DNA of 64,000 bases, from positions 45,661 through 109,660 of the forward strand of contig CAZHQW010000002.1 of assembly GCA_964534745.1 (NCBI GenBank), given 5' to 3'. The notes beneath the pieces were generated by a model. That model was not told the DNA's origin. It was given only the letters and a program-made list of their open reading frames with translations, and made no database searches. Origin of the DNA: G020354785 sp964534745 (GTDB lineage Bacteria; Bacteroidota; Bacteroidia; Bacteroidales; UBA10428). The translations under genes and the position numbers were made by a program. Shown here in pieces: positions 34,229 to 43,634 of the stretch (positions within the stretch are counted from its first letter, which is position 1; every line of letters starts with the position of its first letter).

Positions 34229-35230
34229 ATGAAATTTGAGCAGGTTCTTGCTGATTTAAAAAATAAAAAATATAAGCCAGTGTATTTTTTAATGGGTGAT
34301 GAGCCCTATTTTATTGATGAAATAACAAATTATATAACTGAAAATGTTTTAACAGAATCTGAGAAATCATTTAATCAGACAATATTTTACGGGAAAGATG
34401 CAGCAGTGGGAGATATTATTAATACAGCGAGACGCTTCCCCATGATGTCAGAATACCATGTTGTTGTTGTCAGGGAGGCCCAGTATCTGAAGGAAATAAG
34501 CAACCTGTCACATTATACTGATAATCCCCTCAAATCAACAATACTTGTAATAAATTATAAATATAATGTTCTCGATAAGAGATTGAAATTATACAAGTCC
34601 GTTTTGAAAAACGGAATACTGCTTGAATTTAAAAAGCTTTATGATTACCAGGTTGCCGAATGGGTGAATACATACCTTGAAAATGAAGGTTATAAGATAG
34701 ATCCTTCAGCATGCGTCCTGTTAACTGAATTTCTAGGAAATGACCTGGGCAAAATTGCCGGTGAACTTGATAAACTTATCATAGCTATTGATAATAAGGT
34801 AAAGATAATAACTCCTGTGACTATTGAAAAAAATATAGGCATCAGTAAGGACTTTAATAACTTTGAACTTCAGAAAGCCATTATAGAAAAGGATACACTG
34901 AAAGCAAACAGAATTATTAATTATTTCGATAAAAACCAGAAGAACAACCCATTACCATTAACAATAACATCACTTTATTTTTTCTTTACAAAAGTCCTGA
35001 CTCTCCATTATGCAGAAAACAGGTCAAGGAATAATCTGGCTGCTGTTTTAAAGGTTAGTTCCTATTTCGTCTCCGACTACCAGAAAGCTGCCAGATTATA
35101 TTCGGTTGAAAGAATAAAACGGATAATATCAATGCTTCGGGAGTATGACCTCAAATCAAAAGGGATAGGAAACCTTAACACTCCTCCGGGCGGGCTTCTT
35201 AAAGAATTAGTTTATAAAATAATCCATTAA
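34229..35230 (+). CDS. holA: DNA polymerase III subunit delta
   Basis: 333 residues, the usual length for the clamp-loader delta subunit that opens the beta clamp. N-terminal YFLMGDEPYFIDEI, typical of HolA; degenerate AAA+ fold (1-210), with FEQVLADLKNKKYKPVYFL at the start, GNDLGKIAGELDKL about residue 170 and a helical collar domain to the end (LLKELVYKI). Divergent from the HSDR_N gene. ATG start without clear Shine-Dalgarno. Confidence 0.93.
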   Translation: MKFEQVLADLKNKKYKPVYFLMGDEPYFIDEITNYITENVLTESEKSFNQTIFYGKDAAVGDIINTARRFPMMSEYHVVVVREAQYLKEISNLSHYTDNPLKSTILVINYKYNVLDKRLKLYKSVLKNGILLEFKKLYDYQVAEWVNTYLENEGYKIDPSACVLLTEFLGNDLGKIAGELDKLIIAIDNKVKIITPVTIEKNIGISKDFNNFELQKAIIEKDTLKANRIINYFDKNQKNNPLPLTITSLYFFFTKVLTLHYAENRSRNNLAAVLKVSSYFVSDYQKAARLYSVERIKRIISMLREYDLKSKGIGNLNTPPGGLLKELVYKIIH

Positions 35231-35233
35231 TAT

Positions 35234-35241
35234 TATATTTG
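35234..35241 (+). promoter_or_regulatory. Candidate -7 box upstream of the rhomboid gene
   Basis: TATATTTG followed by C, a full TAnnTTTG match, 15 bases before the ATG at 35257, in a 26-base gap after holA. No -33 TTG seen. Confidence 0.25.
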
Positions 35242-35256
35242 CATTATTTTTAAGAT

Positions 35257-35874
35257 ATGACTTATTTAATAATTGCTTTTACTGCGATAATTTCTATACT
35301 GTCATTCAGAAATTCGGCATATTTCTCAAAATTGCAGTTTAATGCCTATCAGATTTATCACCGAAAAGAATGGTACAGGTTGCTATCACACGGATTTTTG
35401 CATGCCAACTGGATTCACCTTATAGTAAATATGCTTGTATTATTTATTTTCGGACCTGTAGTCGAAAATCTTTTCAAACAGCATGGCTTTGGGGGATCAG
35501 TAAAGTTTTATCCGCTCATATTCCTTTTATTCTATCTGTCAGCTATAGTCCTGTCTTCGCTGTTAAGCCTTTTCAAGCAAAGGAACAATGCATGGTATAA
35601 TTCCGTGGGTGCCTCGGGAGCCGTTTCTGCAATAATATTTTCATATATATTCTTTAATCCCTGGAAGAAAATATATATCTATGGAATCCTTCCCGTACCA
35701 GGAATTATATTGGGCGCAGTCTACCTAATTTATTCACAATACATGAGTAAGAAGAACGTTGATAATATAAACCATGATGCTCATTTTATTGGTGCTGTAT
35801 TCGGATTTCTTTTCCCGGTGATAATGGATTATTCATTGATGGGCAATTTTATCAGGGATTTAGTAAGGTTCTAA
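35257..35874 (+). CDS. Rhomboid family intramembrane serine protease
   Basis: 205 residues, about six membrane helices. Motifs: HGFLHANWIHLIVNM (oxyanion His and Asn of TM2), VGASGAVSA (catalytic Ser of GxSG, about residue 123) and NHDAHFIGAVFG (catalytic His). It would cut transmembrane proteins within the inner membrane. The stop overlaps the ATG of the aminotransferase gene (TAATG), indicating translational coupling. Confidence 0.92.
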   Translation: MTYLIIAFTAIISILSFRNSAYFSKLQFNAYQIYHRKEWYRLLSHGFLHANWIHLIVNMLVLFIFGPVVENLFKQHGFGGSVKFYPLIFLLFYLSAIVLSSLLSLFKQRNNAWYNSVGASGAVSAIIFSYIFFNPWKKIYIYGILPVPGIILGAVYLIYSQYMSKKNVDNINHDAHFIGAVFGFLFPVIMDYSLMGNFIRDLVRF

Positions 35875-36746
35875 TGACTGTTAGCAAATATATATGCCTG
35901 AACGGAAGTTATTATAAATCAGACCAGTATATATTAAACGCTGATAACAGGGCTTTCAGGTATGGTGATGCATTGTTTGAGACTATTCATGCCAACGGGA
36001 CAGAACCGCAGTTTATTAAGCTGCATATAAACAGGCTCGTTAATGGTATGAGGATCCTCAGAATGAACGTACCTGCCACCTTCAGGTCCGAATATTTTAA
36101 AACGCTGATAACAAATATTTTAAACAAAAACAGGCAGCTTCAGGGTGCCAGGATAAGACTTACAGTTTTCAGAAATCCCGGCGGCTTATATACTCCGGAT
36201 ACAAATAATGTTTCTTTTCTGATTGAATCATCACCTCTCGAACATGATAAATACGTACTTAACATAAAAGGATTTGCAGTTGATATATTTGAAGATATTC
36301 TAAAACCGCTGAATACCCTTTCAAATGTCAAATCAACGAACTCACTGATTTATGTGCTGGCCGGCATATATAAAAAGGAGAATAACCTGGATGAAAGCCT
36401 TATCCTGAACGAAAAGAATAGAATTGCCGAATCTGTAAGCTCCAATATTTTTATTGTCAAAGATACCAAAGTATTCACTCCGTCAATTAATGAAGGCTGT
36501 ATTGATGGAATAATGAGATACAGAATAATACATATATTACGGTCAGCCGGGTACTTTGTAAATGATAACTGCTCATTAACATTACAGGATCTGCTCACTG
36601 CTGATGAGCTCTTTCTGACTAATGTTATCACCGGAGTGAGATGGGTGGTGGCCTTCAGACAAAGAAGGTACTATAATAAACTATCCAAATTTCTTATAAC
36701 AAGATTAAATGAAATATCATTTAATGATAATGCCTTTAATGACTGA
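35874..36746 (+). CDS. Aminotransferase class IV (PLP, BCAT/ADC-lyase fold)
   Basis: 290 residues. Fold-type IV PLP enzyme: FRYGDALFETI near residue 28, a catalytic Lys in SNVKSTNSL (about 154), and the cofactor-binding Glu in RIAESVSSNIFIV. This family includes branched-chain aminotransferase, D-amino-acid aminotransferase and 4-amino-4-deoxychorismate lyase; the sequence alone does not settle which. The substrate-loop region GCIDGIMR and the YGD(A)LFET motif lean towards the PabC-like group. It is translationally coupled to the rhomboid gene and convergent with yqgE. Confidence 0.87.
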   Translation: MTVSKYICLNGSYYKSDQYILNADNRAFRYGDALFETIHANGTEPQFIKLHINRLVNGMRILRMNVPATFRSEYFKTLITNILNKNRQLQGARIRLTVFRNPGGLYTPDTNNVSFLIESSPLEHDKYVLNIKGFAVDIFEDILKPLNTLSNVKSTNSLIYVLAGIYKKENNLDESLILNEKNRIAESVSSNIFIVKDTKVFTPSINEGCIDGIMRYRIIHILRSAGYFVNDNCSLTLQDLLTADELFLTNVITGVRWVVAFRQRRYYNKLSKFLITRLNEISFNDNAFND

Positions 36747-36755
36747 TATTATTTA

Positions 36756-37343
36756 CTAATTCATCTGCGGATTCTCAGGGAAATTAGACCACATTTCGTA
36801 TTTCTTGCCCATTCTTTTAAGAGTGGCCTTCCAGAAATGTTTGCTTATGGGAGCCATAATCTCCTGGGGGCTGAGATCAGTGACAACCCAGGCATTATCG
36901 GCCAGCTCATCATCCAGCTGATGCTTATGCCAGCCCGAGTAGCCCAGAAAGAAACGTATCTGCTCTTTGCCAAGGTTACCTGATTCAATAAGTCTTTTTA
37001 CAATCTCAAAATCACCGCCCCAGTAAATAGTGTCCAGCACCTTAACGCTGCCAGGAATAATATCCCCTAATGTATGAATATAATGTAGTGTATTTGTATT
37101 CACGGGACCCCCTATTGAGATAAGGGCATCGGTCTTGGGAAAATCATTTATTACCTCATTGGCATTCAAATTAATAGGTTTATTGAGAACAAATCCCACA
37201 GAACCTTCTTCTGAATGCTCCGTCAACAAAATAATTGACCTCTTAAAATAATTATCCTGCAAAAAGGGTTCAGAAACAAGTATTTTACCCTTTGCAGGCA
37301 ACATCTCATTCTCCGGTTCAAAAAAATTATAGTCCAAGCTCAT
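36756..37343 (-). CDS. yqgE: YqgE/AlgH family protein
   Basis: 195 residues of the DUF179 family, whose biochemical role is unsettled. Seen: GKILVSEPFLQDNYFKRSII at the N-terminus, HSEEGSVGFVLNKP, ISIGGPV and FFLGYSGWHKHQLDDEL, all typical positions. It is convergent with the aminotransferase, 9 bases between stops, a pairing I recall as common in Bacteroidota. Confidence 0.93.
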   Translation of the reverse strand: MSLDYNFFEPENEMLPAKGKILVSEPFLQDNYFKRSIILLTEHSEEGSVGFVLNKPINLNANEVINDFPKTDALISIGGPVNTNTLHYIHTLGDIIPGSVKVLDTIYWGGDFEIVKRLIESGNLGKEQIRFFLGYSGWHKHQLDDELADNAWVVTDLSPQEIMAPISKHFWKATLKRMGKKYEMWSNFPENPQMN

Positions 37344-37496
37344 CAGTCTTTTTTTTATTTTCTCTCAAAAATTATTCCAATATAGTCAACAATAAAGTAA
37401 AATTATAATAAAATATGTTAAAAAACCTTTTCATGATCTTTAATTTATTTATGTACTTTGGTAAAAAAATAGTCAGCTAAAAACTTCGGCAATATA

Positions 37497-38954
37497 ATGA
37501 ATAACACAAAATCTCCGTCACTGCTTCAGTCTTTGCTTCCTATTATACTGCTAATTATCCTTCTGTCCCTTAATGTTATTGTATTTAAAGAAAATACCCT
37601 TCAAGGAGCAAATCAGATAGTCCTTTTATTTTCTGCTGCTATTGCAGGAGTTATTTCTATAAGGCTTAATGTAAGCTGGGATACATTGCTGCATTCAATA
37701 AACAGGAGCATTAGCATAGCAATGCCCTCTATCCTGATTCTACTGGTTATAGGCTCTCTGGCAGGAACATGGCTAATAAGCGGAATTATTCCGGTAATGA
37801 TTTATTACGGGTTGCAGATTATTCATCCCAGCGTATTTCTGCTTACAGCAATTATTGTCAGCGGAATAGTATCATTAATTACGGGGAGCTCATGGTCTAC
37901 AATAGCTACCATAGGTGTAGCCTTACTGGGAATAGGTAAGGCGCTTGGAATAAATGAGGGACTGATAGCCGGGTCCATTATTTCCGGTGCATATTTTGGC
38001 GACAAAATGTCTCCCCTCTCAGATACAACCAATCTCGCTCCTGCAGTTGCAGGAACAGATCTTTTTACACACGTCAGGTATATGACTGTCACTACAGTTC
38101 CTTCCCTGGTGCTGACAGTAGTCATCTTCACCATAATAGGATTTACAAATAATTATGAAGTTGTTGAAACAAATATTGGCGGCGTTCTCGCGGCAATTGA
38201 CAGCTCTTTTAACTTGAGTCCGTTTTTACTGGTAGTACCCGTTATATTAATATTTATCATTGTAAAAAAAGTTCCCGCCCTTCCATCACTTCTTATTGCA
38301 ACATTACTTGGAGCAATTGCCGCCCTGGTTTTTCAGTCCGGACTTATCAGGCAGCTTGCAGGTGAAGGGATAAGCCAGCTGAAAGCATCATATATGGTTG
38401 TTATGAGGTCAATGTTTGGCAATATTCAGATTGACACTGCCGATAAAACAATAAATGACCTTATGTCTACCGAAGGAATGGCAGGTATGCTATATACGGT
38501 ATGGCTCATAATATCGGCCATGGTCTTTGGCGGCGTGATGGAAGCGGGCGGACTCCTCAGAAGAATTACAATGGCAATAATATCTTTTGCACATTCTACG
38601 GGCTCACTAATTGCCTCCACGCTGGCAACATGTATATTCTTTAATTTAACGGCCTCCGACCAATACCTTTCGATAGTTGTCCCCGGAAGGATGTTTTCGG
38701 AAACTTACAGGGATAAAGGACTTAAACCCGAAGTATTAAGCAGGACACTTGAGGATGCAGGGACTCTGACATCTGTACTGGTACCATGGAACACTTGCGG
38801 GGCAACACAGGCCAGGGTACTTGGTGTACCTACATTAACATATCTTCCTTTTTGTTTCTTTAATCTTATAAATCCGGTAATAGCACTAATTATAGGTTAT
38901 TCCAACATCAAAATCCGCTATACAGATGAGGCTGAACGCGCTACCTTGAAATAG
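37497..38954 (+). CDS. NhaC-family Na+/H+ antiporter
   Basis: 485 residues with about 11-12 membrane helices. Family features: TGSSWSTIATIGVALLGIG, SGAYFGDKMSPLSDTTNLAPA (Asp/Asn-rich ion site) and a C-terminal LVPWNTCGATQARVLG. It would exchange external protons for cytoplasmic Na+ or act on amino acids/malate-lactate as some NhaC relatives do. The 3' end overlaps the convergent response-regulator gene by 14 bases. Confidence 0.9.
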   Translation: MNNTKSPSLLQSLLPIILLIILLSLNVIVFKENTLQGANQIVLLFSAAIAGVISIRLNVSWDTLLHSINRSISIAMPSILILLVIGSLAGTWLISGIIPVMIYYGLQIIHPSVFLLTAIIVSGIVSLITGSSWSTIATIGVALLGIGKALGINEGLIAGSIISGAYFGDKMSPLSDTTNLAPAVAGTDLFTHVRYMTVTTVPSLVLTVVIFTIIGFTNNYEVVETNIGGVLAAIDSSFNLSPFLLVVPVILIFIIVKKVPALPSLLIATLLGAIAALVFQSGLIRQLAGEGISQLKASYMVVMRSMFGNIQIDTADKTINDLMSTEGMAGMLYTVWLIISAMVFGGVMEAGGLLRRITMAIISFAHSTGSLIASTLATCIFFNLTASDQYLSIVVPGRMFSETYRDKGLKPEVLSRTLEDAGTLTSVLVPWNTCGATQARVLGVPTLTYLPFCFFNLINPVIALIIGYSNIKIRYTDEAERATLK

Positions 38955-40107
38955 GCCGTGCATAATCAACGACATTCTTCCCGGATATCTCCCTGTCACA
39001 TAGTATTATCAGGCGTTCCAGTACATTTCTGAACTCACGGATATTGCCCGTCCATTTGATTTTTTTCAGTTCATTAATTGCATCTTCCCTGATAACAACT
39101 ATGGGCCGGCCGTATTCATTGCAAATCTGCTCGTTAAAAAAATCTGCAAGCAGCGGTATATCTTCCAGCCTTTCATTTAATGTAGGTACATCTATAAGGA
39201 TTACGCTTATCCGGTGATATAAATCTTCCCTGAATGTTTTCCTGTCAATCTCTTCCTTCAGATTCTTGTTGGTAGCAGCTATAACCCTTACGTTAACAGT
39301 AATGTCTTTATCACTTCCTACCCTGGAAATCTTATTCTCCTGCAATACCCTCAGCACTTTTGCCTGGGCAGCAAGGCTCATATCTCCAATCTCATCAAGA
39401 AAAATTGTCCCGCCGTCAGCCTGCTCGAATTTTCCCTTTCTTTGCTTGTGGGCAGATGTAAATGCACCTTTCTCATGGCCGAAAAGCTCACTCTCTATTA
39501 ACTCTGAGGGTATAGCCGCACAATTGACTTCCACAAAAGGATGCGCTGACCTTTCACTCTTTTCGTGCAGCCATCTGGCAACAAGCTCCTTGCCTGTCCC
39601 GTTACTCCCCGTAATCAGTACCCTGGCATCCGTAGGTGCAACCCTTTCGATCATTTCCTTCACTTTTTTAATAGCCGGTGATTCTCCTATGATTTCATAT
39701 GTTTTGCTAACCTTTCTTTTAAGCACTTTCGTCTCTGTCACCAGGTCAATTCTTTCTATGGCATTGCGGACAGTAACGAGCAGCCTGTTCAGATCCAGTG
39801 GTTTTTCAATAAAGTCATATGCTCCCTTTTTTATAGCCTCAACCGCGGTATCTATATTTCCATGCCCCGATATCATAATTACAGGTATATCACGTGACCT
39901 TTCATGCAGTTTTTCCAGCACCTCAATACCATCCATCTCCGGCATTTTTATATCACACAGCACAACATCAAATTCGTTTTTATCAAATAATTCGATACCT
40001 TCCGGACCATTTATGGCTAATTCAACCTTATGATTCTCGTATTCGAATATCTCCTGTAAGGTATTCCTGATACTTTTTTCATCGTCTATTACCAAAATAT
40101 TAGCCAT
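38941..40107 (-). CDS. Sigma-54-dependent response regulator lacking a Fis-type HTH
   Basis: 388 residues. Receiver domain (1-115) with Asp52 in CDIKMPEMDG, then a sigma54-interaction AAA+ domain (about 140-370). Walker A is GSNGTGKE, the sigma54-contacting loop is GAFTSA rather than GAFTGA, Walker B is GTIFLDEIGDM and the arginine-finger region is FREDLYHRI. The protein ends at RPISR directly after the AAA+ helical subdomain; the usual ~50-residue Fis helix-turn-helix is missing, and the frame ends in a stop, not in a visible frameshift. It may activate from solution. Last gene of the grpE-dnaJ-ABC set, 25 bases after the permease. It overlaps the antiporter gene by 14 bases. Confidence 0.9.
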   Translation of the reverse strand: MANILVIDDEKSIRNTLQEIFEYENHKVELAINGPEGIELFDKNEFDVVLCDIKMPEMDGIEVLEKLHERSRDIPVIMISGHGNIDTAVEAIKKGAYDFIEKPLDLNRLLVTVRNAIERIDLVTETKVLKRKVSKTYEIIGESPAIKKVKEMIERVAPTDARVLITGSNGTGKELVARWLHEKSERSAHPFVEVNCAAIPSELIESELFGHEKGAFTSAHKQRKGKFEQADGGTIFLDEIGDMSLAAQAKVLRVLQENKISRVGSDKDITVNVRVIAATNKNLKEEIDRKTFREDLYHRISVILIDVPTLNERLEDIPLLADFFNEQICNEYGRPIVVIREDAINELKKIKWTGNIREFRNVLERLIILCDREISGKNVVDYARPISR

Positions 40108-40132
40108 GACTATAAAATATTAGTTATATAAT

Positions 40133-41506
40133 CTATTTTCTGTATCTGAGCCATTTCCAAATCTCCTTATAATTAATCTTTTTGCCGTACATAAGAATTC
40201 CTGTTTTGTAAATTTTAGCTGCCATCCATATAGCAGCAAGAAAGGTAAGCACAAGAATAACCATTGAAGCAACAATTTCTGAGGGAGGGACTGCGAATGG
40301 TATCCGGGCCATCATAACTATAGGTGAAGTAAAGGGAATAATGGAAAACCATACCGCTATTTTACCACTTGGATTCATAAATGCATTAATCATCACAATT
40401 AACCCAATAATCAGGGGAATTGTCACCGGCAGCATAAATTGCTGCGTATCTGTCTCACTGTCAACAACCGCCCCAATAGCTGCAAATAATGCCCCGTATA
40501 ATATATAACCGCCCAGAAAATAAAAAATGAAAGCTCCGATAATAACACAAAAGTCAATCCACTTTATCTTTTCCATAATACCCTCAAACTCGTAAACTTT
40601 GTTATCTGAAACATTCTGGCCCTGACTGGCCGGTTCCCTTGCAGCATCGATAATACTCTGAGGTGCAGCCTGCTGTTTATCATGCATGCCGGTTTTTAAT
40701 GCCAGAAATTCCTGTGTAACGGTAACAATGGTAAAAGTCAGTACAATCCATGCAACAAACTGCGTCAGTCCCAGCAATCCGATCCCCACTATCTTACCAA
40801 TCATAAGCTGGAAAGGTCTTACTGAAGAAACGATTAATTCAATTATCCTGTTCGTCTTTTCTTCAATAACACCACGCATAACCTGGGCTCCAAAGAAAAA
40901 GATATAGAAATAAATCAAAAATCCTCCTGCATATCCAACACCTCTTCTAAAATTCTTAAGCTCCTGTTCCTCAAATTTTCCTTTTTCCAGTTTTATGGTC
41001 TTTAGTTTTATGTTCGTCTGCACGGTATTAAGCACTTCAACCGGTATATTTAATTTTCTCAGCTTGATATTATGTATATACTTTTCAAGAGACTCCCTGA
41101 TATACATTTCCATTTTAAAACCCGGCTCTTTTTTAGTATACAACTCAACCACTTCAGAATTAATAACATTGTGGGGGATATAAAGTATTCCGAAGTATTT
41201 TGAATGCTCGAGGGTAGATTTTAATATATCCAGCGTAGTATAGCCAACATATTCGAATTTCAGATTATCCTTTTCCTTGAGGACATCAAAAAACTGGCTT
41301 AATGAATCTGGTACAGGCGTATCCATGTCACTATATTCCACTACTGCAATAATCTTTACTTCCTTGTCTTCGACTGTAGCAAGCCATGCTGGAATAATCA
41401 TTAAGGCAGCAAAAATAAAAGGACCGAGCAAAGTCATTATAATAAATGCTCTTTTTCTTACCCTTGTTAAATACTCACGTTTAATAATTATTCCTATTTT
41501 ATGCAT
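40133..41506 (-). CDS. ABC transporter permease, NatB/ABC-2 type
   Basis: 457 residues. One N-terminal membrane helix (about 20-43), an extracytoplasmic domain (about 50-190), then five or six helices (about 195-440). This is the layout of ABC-2 permeases of the NatB type, proposed to export Na+ or other substrates. A hydrophilic insert with Gln/Ala-rich sequence lies about residues 270-300. It lies 29 bases after the ATPase gene on the same strand, clearly its partner. Confidence 0.88.
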   Translation of the reverse strand: MHKIGIIIKREYLTRVRKRAFIIMTLLGPFIFAALMIIPAWLATVEDKEVKIIAVVEYSDMDTPVPDSLSQFFDVLKEKDNLKFEYVGYTTLDILKSTLEHSKYFGILYIPHNVINSEVVELYTKKEPGFKMEMYIRESLEKYIHNIKLRKLNIPVEVLNTVQTNIKLKTIKLEKGKFEEQELKNFRRGVGYAGGFLIYFYIFFFGAQVMRGVIEEKTNRIIELIVSSVRPFQLMIGKIVGIGLLGLTQFVAWIVLTFTIVTVTQEFLALKTGMHDKQQAAPQSIIDAAREPASQGQNVSDNKVYEFEGIMEKIKWIDFCVIIGAFIFYFLGGYILYGALFAAIGAVVDSETDTQQFMLPVTIPLIIGLIVMINAFMNPSGKIAVWFSIIPFTSPIVMMARIPFAVPPSEIVASMVILVLTFLAAIWMAAKIYKTGILMYGKKINYKEIWKWLRYRK

Positions 41507-41535
41507 ATGTTAAAAAGGTTCTGCAGTAAATAATA

Positions 41536-42462
41536 TTAATTACTATCCTGCGAATTTTGAACTACTTTGATAAAAATGTCATTCATGCCCGGTAATAATT
41601 CATTAAATGATATTATATGCACCTCAGGTATTAATGCAGAAAGCAGCGTGTTGCCTGAAGATAATCTATTTACCTTGATCCTTGCATAATTATTATTTTC
41701 TTTAACTGTTTGATCCACTATCTCAAAATCTGAAACAGGAAGATTTTTAAGTTTTGCAGGATCACCTGTATAACCAACCTCAAAAGTATCTGATTTATAA
41801 GTATTTTTTATCTCACTTATTTTTCCTTCAAGTATGGTTTTTGACTTGTTAATAAGGGTAATATGATCACATAGCTCCTCTACTGATCCCATATCATGAG
41901 TTGAAAATATAATAGTGGCTCCCTTATTCCTGAGGTTCAATACTTCTTTTTTAAGCAGGCTGGTATTTATCGGATCAAAGCCACTGAAAGGTTCATCAAA
42001 AATAATTAATTCCGGCTCATGTAAAATTGTAATTATAAACTGTATTTTCTGCTGCATGCCTTTTGAAAGCTCTTCAATCTTCCTGTTCCACCAGGACTGG
42101 ATTTCAAATCTCTCAAACCAGTATTTTAATTTCTGCAGTGCATCTTTTCTTGACACTCCTTTTAACCGGGCAAGATACAATGCCTGCTCCCCCACTTTCA
42201 TCTTCTTATATAATCCTCTTTCCTCCGGCATGTAGCCTATTCGAAAAATATCATTCTGTCTTACCGGCCTGCTATTAAAGAATAACTCACCTTTATCCGG
42301 TGCCAGAATTTGATTAATAATTCTTATTAAGGTGGTTTTTCCTGCCCCGTTTGGTCCCAGTAATCCGTAAATACTCTTTTCGGGGACCTCCAATGATACA
42401 TCATCCAATGCTACAGTACTACCAAAATGTTTTTGTATGTTCAGTGCTCTGAAAATATACAT
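41536..42462 (-). CDS. ABC transporter ATP-binding protein, NatA type
   Basis: 308 residues. Walker A GPNGAGKTTL (about 35-44), signature LSKGMQQKIQ (about 135), Walker B LIIFDEPFSGFDP (about 157-169), H-loop FSTHD. The C-terminal 80 residues form the extra domain typical of the NatA/DrrA group, including DUF4162-like sequence. The ATG immediately follows the dnaJ stop codon with no gap, so the two are translated from one message. Confidence 0.93.
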   Translation of the reverse strand: MYIFRALNIQKHFGSTVALDDVSLEVPEKSIYGLLGPNGAGKTTLIRIINQILAPDKGELFFNSRPVRQNDIFRIGYMPEERGLYKKMKVGEQALYLARLKGVSRKDALQKLKYWFERFEIQSWWNRKIEELSKGMQQKIQFIITILHEPELIIFDEPFSGFDPINTSLLKKEVLNLRNKGATIIFSTHDMGSVEELCDHITLINKSKTILEGKISEIKNTYKSDTFEVGYTGDPAKLKNLPVSDFEIVDQTVKENNNYARIKVNRLSSGNTLLSALIPEVHIISFNELLPGMNDIFIKVVQNSQDSN

Positions 42463-43608
42463 TTAGTCAAAATAATTATTTTTCTTTTCGAAAAAGCTGG
42501 CATCTGTCTTTTTCGGATCAGGTTTAAAGTTGGAAGATTCGCCGAGGTTTTCAAGAATTTTTCTTTCTTCGCGTGTCAGTGATTTTGGTATCCACACGTT
42601 AATACTGACAAGCAGGTCCCCCCGTCCGTAACTGTTTACTTCCGGCAGTCCCTTACCCTTGAGTCTCAGTATCTTTCCCGGCTGTGTCCCGGGTTCGATT
42701 TTAATTTTAACCTTTCCGTTAACGGTCGGCACTTCAACATTAGCACCTAGTGATGCCTGCGAAATACTAAGATAAAGGTTATATAACAGATCATTGCCGT
42801 CACGAATAAGTTCAGGGTGGCTTTCTTCTTCAATAACCACAAGCAAGTCTCCATTGATACCCCCTCTTCTGGCAGCATTACCCTTACCTGCCACAGTCAT
42901 CTGCATCCCTTCGGCTACGCCGGCAGGTATTTTTATATTTATCACTTCATTTTCCCTTACTATACCTTCACCATGACAATTTGTGCATTTTTGGATTATC
43001 AACTTTCCTTCGCCGTTGCAGGAAGGGCAGGTTTGTGCTGTCTGCATATGACCCAGGATTGTCTGTGTCACCCGCATGACATGTCCCGTCCCCCCGCATG
43101 TTGAACATGTCTGGTATGAATTCCTGTCTCTGGCGCCTGTTCCGTCACAGACATTACATGTCACATATTTATTAACCCTGAGCTTTTTCTGAACACCATT
43201 AGCTATTTCCTCAAGGTTAAGTTTTACCTTAACCCTCAGGTTTGTCCCCTTATTTACTCTCCTGCTGCTTCTCCTGCTGCTTCCAAAACCCCCGAAACCG
43301 CCAAATCCGAAATCACTGAATATATCTCCAAACTGGCTGAAAATATCTTCAATAGTCATATTGAATCCTCCCCCTGACGCACCTCCTACACCGGCATGAC
43401 CAAACTGATCATACCTGGCTCTCTTGTCAGAGTCACGTAATACCTCATATGCTTCAGCCGCTTCCTTGAACTTTTCTTCAGCCTGATTGTCGCCCGGATT
43501 CTTGTCGGGATGATACTTTAATGCCTGCTTTCTGTATGCCTTTTTTATTTCTTCCTGAGTAGCATTCCTGGGTACGTTAAGGATCTCGTAGTAATCTCTT
43601 TTAGCCAT
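42463..43608 (-). CDS. dnaJ: Chaperone DnaJ
   Basis: 381 residues. J domain (1-70) with HPD in KYHPDKNPG, a Gly/Phe-rich stretch (72-120) including FGGFGGFG, four zinc-binding repeats CNVCDGTG, CSTCGGTG, CPSCNGEG and CTNCHGEG (about 148-215), then the C-terminal client-binding domains. It stimulates DnaK ATPase and delivers unfolded clients. dnaK is not in the window. It follows grpE by 26 bases. Confidence 0.97.
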   Translation of the reverse strand: MAKRDYYEILNVPRNATQEEIKKAYRKQALKYHPDKNPGDNQAEEKFKEAAEAYEVLRDSDKRARYDQFGHAGVGGASGGGFNMTIEDIFSQFGDIFSDFGFGGFGGFGSSRRSSRRVNKGTNLRVKVKLNLEEIANGVQKKLRVNKYVTCNVCDGTGARDRNSYQTCSTCGGTGHVMRVTQTILGHMQTAQTCPSCNGEGKLIIQKCTNCHGEGIVRENEVINIKIPAGVAEGMQMTVAGKGNAARRGGINGDLLVVIEEESHPELIRDGNDLLYNLYLSISQASLGANVEVPTVNGKVKIKIEPGTQPGKILRLKGKGLPEVNSYGRGDLLVSINVWIPKSLTREERKILENLGESSNFKPDPKKTDASFFEKKNNYFD

Positions 43609-43634
43609 TATCTATATTTTTTCCGGCAAGCTGT

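Noticed and set aside
39266..40033. Long open frame (255 residues) antisense to the response regulator
   Set aside because: Lies wholly within a well-supported gene in the opposite frame; Ser/Leu-rich composition is the usual shadow of such a gene.
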